Shown here piece after piece: positions 21,491 to 27,135 of a stretch of 27,135 bases of DNA (the stretch's first letter is position 1; every line of letters starts with the position of its first letter). Source of the DNA: Deltaproteobacteria bacterium (GTDB taxonomy: Bacteria; Desulfobacterota; Desulfuromonadia; Geobacterales; Pseudopelobacteraceae); the NCBI GenBank assembly GCA_016219145.1, contig JACRCG010000063.1, positions 1 through 27,135 on the forward strand, given 5' to 3'. A model generated the notes under the pieces. That model made no database searches, had not been told where the DNA came from, and saw only the letters and a list, made by a program, of their open reading frames with translations. A program made the position numbers and the translations under genes.

Positions 21491-22915
21491 ATGAGAGTAT
21501 TGTCCACATACTGTGCCGTTCTTCTGATTCTGGCCATAGCTTTTGCTGCTCCGGCTGCCGCCGAAGAAGGCGCCATCACCACCCTCTGGCCGCTGTTCGA
21601 CTACCGCTCCAGCCCGGCCACCGGCTACAGCAACCTTTCCATCCTCGGCCCGCTCTTCAAGCGCGAACGCTCCGGCGACGCGACCAAAACAGCCGTACGA
21701 CCTTTCTTCTTCAACTCCAACTCTCCTGAATCCGACGACAGCGACTTCCTCTATCCGCTGGCTTCCAGCTCGACCGGCGGCGGAGACTCCGACACGCAGG
21801 TACTTAAAATTTATCAGAAGCATGTCAGCCGAGGCGGTACAAGCGAAGAGAAGCGCGACACGATGCTGTTTCCGTTCTATATCAGCGGACAGTCTGAAAA
21901 GCATGGCCCCTATACATCATTCTTCCCGATACATGGCGATATCTATGAGCGCTTCTGGCGCGACGAATACCATTACACCCTTTTTCCGCTGTATGGCCGT
22001 ACGGTCAAAAAAGGGACGACCAGCACCAACTGGCTCTATCCCTTCTTCAATACTGTTTCGGGCGACAAGGAAAGCGGCTTCCAGTTCTGGCCGCTGTACG
22101 GGCAAGCCGCCAAAGAGGGAGTTTACTCGAAAAGATTCCTGCTCTGGCCCTTCTTTACGGTTGAAAGCCTGGGGCTGAACAGCGACAACCCGACCGAGAA
22201 CCGTTTTTTTCTGCCGCTCTACGCCTCCTCCGAATCACCACAGCGCAGCTCCACCCACATTCCCTGGCCCTTTTGCGGCGTCGTCCGGGACGGTGCCGGC
22301 AACGTCATCGAGCGCGATTATTTCTGGCCGTTCTGGGTGACCGCCGATGGTAAAAATTCCCACACCCGGCGCTATATCCCGTTTTACGCCGAGTCGCAGG
22401 CCGGTGACAGCAGCTCGCACTGGATCATGTGGCCGCTCTACCGGCATGAAAAGATCACTTCGGCCTCTTTCAGCCAGGACAAGATCAGCCTGCTCTACTT
22501 CCTCTTCAGCCATTCCGATGAGGTCTGGCCGGAATCGGGAAAGAACCGGGCTAAAAGCTCGTTCTGGCCGCTGTATGTTTTTAAAAGGGATGAAAGCGGG
22601 CAGCGCAGCATTTCGATGCCGGCTCTGGCGGAAGCGGTGGTCTGGAGCGATGGGCTGGAGCGCAACTGGGCGCCGCTCTGGAGGCTGTTCATAGCCAAGT
22701 GGGACGACAAGGGCAACAATGCCGTTTCCCTGCTCTGGAATCTGTACTGGCAGGAACGGCGCGGCAAAGAGCTGGCCTGGGAGTTGTCACCGCTGGCCGC
22801 ATACAGCTCGACTGACGCTGGGACTGATTTCAGGTTGTTCAAGGGGCTGTTCGGCTATACTGAGGGAAAGGAATCGACGACGCTGCGGATATTCTGGATT
22901 CCGCTCAGGTTTTAA
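21491..22915 (+). CDS. Exported aromatic-Pro-aromatic repeat protein, probable outer-membrane beta protein
   Basis: A 474-aa protein I do not recognise as a named family. It has a clear signal peptide (MRVLSTYCAVLLILAIAFAA, cut likely after PAAA at 24). The whole mature chain is built from a repeat centred on a proline between aromatic or large residues: LWPLF, LGPLF, LFPFY, LFPLY, LYPFF, FWPLY, LWPFF, FLPLY, PWPFC, FWPFW, YIPFY, MWPLY. The prolines fall at 34, 54, 71, 89, 128, 146, 166, 184, 201, 220, 242, 260, 280, 297, 315, 360, 395, 434 and 471, mostly 17-20 residues apart. The chain ends IFWIPLRF with a C-terminal Phe, as in outer-membrane beta-barrels. One beta strand per repeat is a reasonable guess. 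It has its own promoter and is convergent with mobA, three bases apart. Confidence 0.75.
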   Translation: MRVLSTYCAVLLILAIAFAAPAAAEEGAITTLWPLFDYRSSPATGYSNLSILGPLFKRERSGDATKTAVRPFFFNSNSPESDDSDFLYPLASSSTGGGDSDTQVLKIYQKHVSRGGTSEEKRDTMLFPFYISGQSEKHGPYTSFFPIHGDIYERFWRDEYHYTLFPLYGRTVKKGTTSTNWLYPFFNTVSGDKESGFQFWPLYGQAAKEGVYSKRFLLWPFFTVESLGLNSDNPTENRFFLPLYASSESPQRSSTHIPWPFCGVVRDGAGNVIERDYFWPFWVTADGKNSHTRRYIPFYAESQAGDSSSHWIMWPLYRHEKITSASFSQDKISLLYFLFSHSDEVWPESGKNRAKSSFWPLYVFKRDESGQRSISMPALAEAVVWSDGLERNWAPLWRLFIAKWDDKGNNAVSLLWNLYWQERRGKELAWELSPLAAYSSTDAGTDFRLFKGLFGYTEGKESTTLRIFWIPLRF

Positions 22916-22918
22916 AAA

Positions 22919-23563
22919 TCATGCTGCCTGTCTGAGCCGGGTAACGGTTTTTCCGGCCAGCAGTTCCTCTTCCCTCAGGCGATAATAATCCTCAGGTGTG
23001 TTGACATTCCGGAAAGCCGAAAATGACTGGGTACATTCGGGCAGGCTGTCCGTCGCCACCTCCCGTACGGAAACCCGGGCGAAAAACGATATGATCCTTT
23101 TTCTGCCTGAGAGCAAAACATCATCAATCGCCGGGAGACACCGTTTTCCGTACAGGGCGTGCAGCGGTTCAAGGCCTTCAGCAGTGCGGGGAATAATCAC
23201 ATCGGCCTGTTCATCCAGTTCGGCCAGATAGCGGATGATTTTCCCACTGATATAGGGCATGTCGCAGGCAACTGCCAGGATGCGGGGATTGCACGCATCC
23301 AGCAGACCGGCATGGATTCCAGCCAGCGGTCCCATACCGACATGCCTGTCCGCCACCTTACGGCAGTGGAGAAACTGATATTGCTCCGGTGTGTTGGTAA
23401 CCAGCAGAATTTCTTCAAACAGTTCTTCCATCTGCCTGGATATTGATTCAATAAAACGACCACCCATGTGGGGCAGCAGCGCCTTATTACTCCCCATCCG
23501 GGAGGAACTGCCGCCGGCCAGTATGACTCCACTGACACCGGCAATCTGTTTGTTGGGCCCCAT
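22919..23563 (-). CDS. mobA: Molybdenum cofactor guanylyltransferase MobA
   Basis: Cytoplasmic enzyme, 214 aa, that joins GMP from GTP to Mo-molybdopterin, making the MGD cofactor needed by DMSO-reductase-family enzymes such as formate dehydrogenase. The nucleotide-binding signature GVILAGGSSSRMGSNKALL is at 12-30, GMGPLAGIHAGL near 76-87, and VACDMPYIS near 98-106 holds the metal-binding Asp. GGAAAGG lies six bases before the ATG. It is the last gene of the minus-strand run that begins with fdnG, so cofactor supply is placed together with its main user. The 3' end is 3 bases from the convergent repeat-protein gene. Confidence 0.9.
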   Translation of the reverse strand: MGPNKQIAGVSGVILAGGSSSRMGSNKALLPHMGGRFIESISRQMEELFEEILLVTNTPEQYQFLHCRKVADRHVGMGPLAGIHAGLLDACNPRILAVACDMPYISGKIIRYLAELDEQADVIIPRTAEGLEPLHALYGKRCLPAIDDVLLSGRKRIISFFARVSVREVATDSLPECTQSFSAFRNVNTPEDYYRLREEELLAGKTVTRLRQAA

Positions 23564-23627
23564 CTGCAGCCTTTCCGAGCACGTCGGGCACTATATGCCC
23601 ACGCAATACCCTATTACTATCCTGATG

Positions 23628-24260
23628 CTACTTGCCTAAGGTTTTCTGGCCCGGTTTCCAGTTCAGCGGACACAGGTTCGAAGTCTGCAGCCCTTCAAGA
23701 ACTCTCAGTACCTCTTCAACACTTCGTCCGACGGAGAGATTATGAACAACCTGATACTGAACTATCCCTTCAGGATCAATGATAAAAAGCCCTCGCAAGG
23801 CTACACCTTCCTTTGCGTCCAGAACCCCGTAACGTTCAGCCATTTCTTTTTTTATGTCTGAAAACAGCGGATACTTCAGTTCACCCAGATCTCCACGCTT
23901 TATCCAGGCCAAATGGGCATACTTGCTGTCAACAGACCCTCCAATAACTTCAGCGTTCAGTTTTTTAAAGCTATCAAGCTCCTTGTTGAACCCGGTTATT
24001 TCGGTAGGACAGATAAACGAGAAATCCGCTGGATAAAAAAACAGCACCAGCCATTTGCCACGGTATTCATCCAGGCTGACCGTTGTAACTTCCTTGCCAG
24101 CTATGGCTTCAACTTTGAATGAGGGGGCAGGTTCGCCAACTTTGGCAATTCGGGACACGGGCGGGGTGCGATCATTACCCAAACCGGCGGAGGCAACAAG
24201 TAGCAACACTATCACCATGTACAATGACCGCACTATGGATTGTATCGAAACCGTTTTCAT
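23628..24260 (-). CDS. Exported typical 2-Cys peroxiredoxin (AhpC/TSA family)
   Basis: Thiol peroxidase, 210 aa, that reduces H2O2 and organic peroxides. The catalytic domain has VGEPAPSFKVEAI (41-53), the peroxidatic site FYPADFSFICPTE with C84, and the resolving cysteine C197 in NLCPLNWKPG, the typical two-cysteine AhpC arrangement. Unusual for this class is an N-terminal hydrophobic segment (residues 8-28, RSLYMVIVLLLVASAGLG) that looks like a signal peptide or membrane anchor, placing the enzyme in the periplasm. I chose the ATG at 24260 with GAAGGAG upstream; a longer frame would overlap the glutaredoxin gene. It follows the exported glutaredoxin by 25 bases, which may be its reductant. 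Confidence 0.85.
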   Translation of the reverse strand: MKTVSIQSIVRSLYMVIVLLLVASAGLGNDRTPPVSRIAKVGEPAPSFKVEAIAGKEVTTVSLDEYRGKWLVLFFYPADFSFICPTEITGFNKELDSFKKLNAEVIGGSVDSKYAHLAWIKRGDLGELKYPLFSDIKKEMAERYGVLDAKEGVALRGLFIIDPEGIVQYQVVHNLSVGRSVEEVLRVLEGLQTSNLCPLNWKPGQKTLGK

Positions 24261-24285
24261 CGTGACGTCTCCTTCAACTGCCATT

Positions 24286-24681
24286 TCAGGGTTTGTTCCC
24301 CGAGCGCACCTTGGCAACGGCTTTTTCAAACTGCTCAGCGGTGAAACCCTTGATCACCTCCTGGTCACTGCCAATTATCACAACCGGCACACCATAGGTT
24401 TTGTACTTCTGCACCAACTCCTCCATGGCCGCAGGTTCAAGCTCGACGTCCCTGTTTATGAAGGGGATATTCCGGGATGTCAGGTATTCTTTCAATTCAC
24501 GGCAATGTGGACACCATGAGACCGTGTAAATGACAATTCTTGGATACTGGGATTTTCTGGGTGCAGCCGGGTTGAGAATTGTCTGTGAAGATGAGCCGGC
24601 TGCATGTGTCAGAAAGCTTGTTGTAAAGACGGTTGCCGGGACAAACAGCAAAACAAGCAAAGATTTATTTATAATATTCAT
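24286..24681 (-). CDS. Exported glutaredoxin-like protein
   Basis: A 131-aa thioredoxin-fold protein. A signal peptide (1 to about 27, LLVLLFVPATVFTTSFLTHA) is followed by a linker and a glutaredoxin domain with the dithiol site VSWCPHC (C57, C60), the cis-Pro motif YGVPVVII and the C-terminal GF motif (VIKGFTAEQFEKAV). It is longer than cytoplasmic glutaredoxins only through the export part. It lies 38 bases after fdhE and 25 bases before the exported peroxiredoxin. Together they look like a periplasmic peroxide-reducing pair; what would reduce this glutaredoxin outside the cytoplasm is not shown here. Confidence 0.8.
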   Translation of the reverse strand: MNIINKSLLVLLFVPATVFTTSFLTHAAGSSSQTILNPAAPRKSQYPRIVIYTVSWCPHCRELKEYLTSRNIPFINRDVELEPAAMEELVQKYKTYGVPVVIIGSDQEVIKGFTAEQFEKAVAKVRSGNKP

Positions 24682-24719
24682 GGCATACCCGTTTTTGGCT
24701 GTTTAAACGTTCAACGCGA

Positions 24720-25562
24720 TCATTTTCCCCGCTCAAAACCTTCCCTTGACGCCAACAAGTCAAGATGAATCGTCAGCAAGTCCTCCACCTCCAGCGGCAC
24801 ATCACAGGCTCCCTTGCGCGAATCGCGCGTCTTGATGTACCTACTGCAAGCCCGACAGGTATCCACCCTTGTTGCTCCCTCACCGGCAGTAAAATAGGAA
24901 AGCTTTTCCGCGTCTTCATTGCCGCATGACGGGCATTTCATCCGTTTGAACGGCCACGTGAAAGAACAGGTCGAGCATGAAAGATGCCGCCGCCCCTCTT
25001 CTCCGGCCAATTCAGCCATGCCCGGACGCGATCCGCACACTGGGCAGATGTTTTCCTGCCAGTCGGTAAATGAATCCACAGGGATGCCGGCAGCATACTG
25101 TTCCAGGGCGGTCTTGAGCGGTATTTCAAATATATATTCCACCAGCGGAGGCGGCACATCGATTTTCATGGCCGCCTCATCCAGCGGACCGCGACGACGT
25201 TCCAGAATTGCCTGCAGCAAAGGTTTTGGATCTATTTCTCCCGAGGAAAGTGCCCGGTCAACTCTCTCCAGGGATGCATCCCCCTCTTTACCATGCTGTT
25301 TCAGAACCGAGACGATTCCCAGCAGAAAAGTGACTAGAGTATCCCGTTCGATTGACAGGTCGATCGGAGATATCATGGGGAATCCTTTAACTGTTCGCTC
25401 CGCCTGCATGACTCCGGAAAGATCGATTGATATCCCGGTCATTTCCTCCTTCCCCTTAATATATTCATAGACCGCAATAAAGAGCGGCGTGATGGCAGCA
25501 TATTCAGAGGATGATTCTGCGGCCTGGCGCAGTGAGAAAATTTTCATTTCAGTTGTTGGCAT
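24720..25562 (-). CDS. fdhE: Formate dehydrogenase accessory protein FdhE
   Basis: Rubredoxin-like cytoplasmic protein, 280 aa, required for maturation of exported formate dehydrogenases, which it binds at the catalytic subunit. Four CxxC pairs mark the C-terminal half: CPVC (173/176), CSTC (196/199), CPSC (210/213) and CRAC (236/239). The N-terminal half is helical. I chose the ATG at 25562, with AGGAG five bases upstream, over an ATG at 25595 that overlaps the fdnI stop and has no ribosome site. It directly follows fdnI (19 bases), as expected for its role. Confidence 0.9.
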   Translation of the reverse strand: MPTTEMKIFSLRQAAESSSEYAAITPLFIAVYEYIKGKEEMTGISIDLSGVMQAERTVKGFPMISPIDLSIERDTLVTFLLGIVSVLKQHGKEGDASLERVDRALSSGEIDPKPLLQAILERRRGPLDEAAMKIDVPPPLVEYIFEIPLKTALEQYAAGIPVDSFTDWQENICPVCGSRPGMAELAGEEGRRHLSCSTCSFTWPFKRMKCPSCGNEDAEKLSYFTAGEGATRVDTCRACSRYIKTRDSRKGACDVPLEVEDLLTIHLDLLASREGFERGK

Positions 25563-25581
25563 TGCAGCTCCTGAGTAGTAA

Positions 25582-26199
25582 TCACGGATTGTCATGTGTC
25601 ACTTCTTTATACCATTTGGGATGATGTTTTTTTGCCCAGATCTTGCGAACATCCCCGTACAGCATCGCCTCGATCGTGCCGGGATTACCTATGGTCGCAA
25701 GATACACATGCACAATAACGAACATGATAGATCCGACGAACATCAGGCAATGAAAGAGCAGAGAGAACTGCACGATCCAGCGCGGAAAGAAGAGCGGAAA
25801 CCAGATGAAAATGCCGGATATCCCCAGCGCCAGAGTAGCCGCAGCAATGAAAACGGCGAACAGTTTCTGTCCGGGGTTGTACTTGCCGATATCGAAGTGG
25901 TTGCCATACCTTGTCAGATAGCCACCGTACTTTTTGATCCAGACCCAGTCGCCGTCATCAAACGTGGAAACATCCTTTTTGTGGTTGAGAAACATGTAAA
26001 TGGAACTGAAGAAAAACACTACGCCCATGATCTTGTGCATTAAAATGGCGACTTGACCACCGCCGAAAAGGCTGAAGTAGCCGTGGAATAACCGGGAGTA
26101 CAAGCCAAGCCCGGTCAGGAGCAGGGTAAAGAAGCTGCCGGTGACAATCCAGTGCAGAACCCGTTCGCTGGTGCTGAAACGTTCGATATATTTATTCAT
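25582..26199 (-). CDS. fdnI: Formate dehydrogenase cytochrome b subunit (gamma)
   Basis: Inner-membrane di-heme b subunit, 205 aa, that passes electrons from the iron-sulfur subunit to quinone. Four hydrophobic segments are visible (about 17-38, 50-72, 113-137, 143-168). Candidate heme ligands are H16 (VLHW), H55 (LMHKIMG), H150 (LLFHCLM) and H164 (VIVHVY). The ATG at 26199 has GGGGAGGAG upstream and overlaps the fdnH stop by 8 bases, indicating translational coupling. The arrangement (G-H-I) and the membrane subunit fit an Fdn-N type enzyme with the active site in the periplasm. Confidence 0.9.
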   Translation of the reverse strand: MNKYIERFSTSERVLHWIVTGSFFTLLLTGLGLYSRLFHGYFSLFGGGQVAILMHKIMGVVFFFSSIYMFLNHKKDVSTFDDGDWVWIKKYGGYLTRYGNHFDIGKYNPGQKLFAVFIAAATLALGISGIFIWFPLFFPRWIVQFSLLFHCLMFVGSIMFVIVHVYLATIGNPGTIEAMLYGDVRKIWAKKHHPKWYKEVTHDNP

Positions 26200-26983
26200 G
26201 GCCGTTCTCCTCCCCATCGCCGTTATCATCGATCTTCTTGGGGCCGATCGTCACATAATGCAGCAGCATGGCTCCGATGCTGCCCCAGAAACCGAGGATG
26301 CCGAGAGGTTTGACAACATCTTTCCAGAGAAATATCGACATCGGGATACTCGGGCTGGCAGGCAGGCCGTACTGCTCCGGCGGCCCTTCCAGCGCATACG
26401 CCACCCCCATGCCGTTCAGCGCGTTTTCGCCATAAATCGGTTTTTTAGCCGCTTTGGCCTTGTCTAACATCTCAGTTCGCTTTCCGAACTTCAGCGCCTC
26501 GGTCGGGCAGGCCTTGGCGCAGGCCGGAGACATGCCGCCTCCGACCCGATCCAGACAGAGGTTGCATTTGGAAACCTTGTCGTCAGCACCATAGCGGGGG
26601 ATGTTGAACGGGCAGGCGGAGACGCAGTACTTGCAGGAGATGCATTTGTCCTTGTTAAAACCTACGATGCCGTCCTTTGTGCGAAAGAGAGCCCCGGGCG
26701 AAGGACAGACCTTCATGCAGCCTGCATCCCCGCAGTGCATGCAGCGCTCGTTCAAGAACCTCCAGGTAACTTCGCCCGAAACATCGCTCTCTATGAATTT
26801 GATCCGATTGTAGAGCGAAGGGGTCAGGTCGCGTGGATTCTCAAACGTCCCCTTGTTGGCGGTCTTGTCGGCATCGAGCTTGTTCCACTGTTTGCAGGCG
26901 ACCTGGCATGAGCGGCACCCTATGCAGCGTGCGGTATCGACGAGAAACCCTTTGCGGGCAGCTTGATTGATAGTGTCGGACAT
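26192..26983 (-). CDS. fdnH: Formate dehydrogenase iron-sulfur subunit (beta)
   Basis: Electron-transfer subunit, 263 aa, with four [4Fe-4S] clusters: C20/23/26/30, C81/84/89/93, C114/117/120/124 and C140/143/155/159. A single C-terminal transmembrane helix (about 225-247, PLGILGFWGSIGAMLLHYVTI) anchors it on the periplasmic side, as in E. coli FdnH. AAAGGGGT lies before the ATG. The gap to fdnG is 3 bases and the stop overlaps the fdnI start, so the three subunits are co-translated. Confidence 0.92.
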   Translation of the reverse strand: MSDTINQAARKGFLVDTARCIGCRSCQVACKQWNKLDADKTANKGTFENPRDLTPSLYNRIKFIESDVSGEVTWRFLNERCMHCGDAGCMKVCPSPGALFRTKDGIVGFNKDKCISCKYCVSACPFNIPRYGADDKVSKCNLCLDRVGGGMSPACAKACPTEALKFGKRTEMLDKAKAAKKPIYGENALNGMGVAYALEGPPEQYGLPASPSIPMSIFLWKDVVKPLGILGFWGSIGAMLLHYVTIGPKKIDDNGDGEENGHE

Positions 26984-26986
26984 GGC

Positions 26987-27135
26987 TTACCCCTTTCTCG
27001 CGATCCCGACCATGAATGCCTTGGTCTCGGGAATCATCGTGTTTGCATCGCCCGCAGTCGGGGTCAGCAGATTGGCGGAGTCTCCCACCCCGGGGGTGTG
27101 CCAGCCGAAGCACCAGGGCAGGCCGATTTCGTGAA
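26987..27135 (-). CDS. fdnG: Formate dehydrogenase catalytic subunit (alpha), C-terminal end only
   Basis: The last 49 codons of the molybdenum or tungsten bis-MGD subunit. They include EIGLPWCFGWHTPGVGDSAN, LLTPTAGDANTMIPETKAF and the end VGIARKG. The motif P-W-x-FG, GDSAN.LTP and iPE.Kaf is the C-terminus of FdnG/FdoG-type formate dehydrogenases, part of the second MGD-binding domain. The active site, any selenocysteine and the Tat signal lie outside the window. It precedes fdnH by 3 bases. Confidence 0.85.
   Translation of the reverse strand, partial: HEIGLPWCFGWHTPGVGDSANLLTPTAGDANTMIPETKAFMVGIARKG

Noticed and set aside
27096..27115. Near match to the regulator palindrome (GTGTGCCA-N6-GCACCA) in fdnG
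   Set aside because: Two mismatching positions remove the dyad; it lies in conserved coding sequence for the FdnG C-terminus, so codon choice explains it.

Overview
The window looks like the chromosome of a Geobacter-type deltaproteobacterium (Desulfuromonadota, Geobacterales). The main reasons are an adjacent sfrB-sfrA pair (the soluble NADPH-dependent Fe(III) reductase known from Geobacter), an fdnGHI-fdhE formate dehydrogenase locus with mobA, and a fused ArsR-methyltransferase regulator next to ahcY. There is also a sigma54 activator carrying an [FeFe]-hydrogenase-like sensor. Identification is from sequence reading only. I saw no tRNA, rRNA, CRISPR array or intact transposon.

Layout. 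1-848: 3' part of an ftsW-type SEDS gene whose last codons run through a terminator hairpin shared with the convergent sfrA. 831-5669 (-): sfrB then sfrA, separated by a 100-bp dispersed-type inverted repeat. 5903-7655: an M29 aminopeptidase (+) facing an exported retropepsin-like protease (-). 7768-10621: a regulatory module made of a 763-aa fusion protein (ferredoxin clusters, [FeFe]-hydrogenase H-cluster domain, FeS domain, sigma54 AAA+ domain, Fis HTH) and a 61-aa ribbon-helix-helix protein that has a sigma54 promoter. 10626-14711 (-): a radical SAM/DUF2344 fusion followed by RNase G. 14906-16196: OmpH/Skp chaperone, a small YkgJ-type Cys-cluster protein and a nested repeat. 16215-18895 (-): SahR-like ArsR-methyltransferase, a small membrane protein and S-adenosylhomocysteine hydrolase. 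18998-20059 (-): NPD-family flavoprotein. 20175-21165: an AT-richer stretch with a cold-shock/DUF1294 membrane protein between two gene remnants (SnoaL-like end, tyrosine recombinase piece) and a perfect three-way-junction sequence. 21491-22915: an exported protein with an 18-residue aromatic-Pro-aromatic repeat. 22919-27135 (-): formate dehydrogenase fdnG (3' end), fdnH, fdnI, fdhE, then exported glutaredoxin, exported 2-Cys peroxiredoxin and mobA.

Most interesting part. The sensory-hydrogenase/sigma54 regulator and the RHH gene each have the same 20-bp palindromic site upstream (form RTGTGCCA-N6-GCACAC). One copy overlaps the -35 box of the regulator's own promoter. The other lies 85 bp upstream of a near-consensus -24/-12 promoter that serves only the RHH gene. 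This reads as a closed circuit: redox or H2 sensing by an H-cluster-like domain, sigma54 activation of a small DNA-binding protein, and autorepression. A TGTATACA palindrome at the RHH start site is also found in the sfrBA promoter, so the RHH protein might connect the circuit to NADPH/electron metabolism; that last step is speculation.
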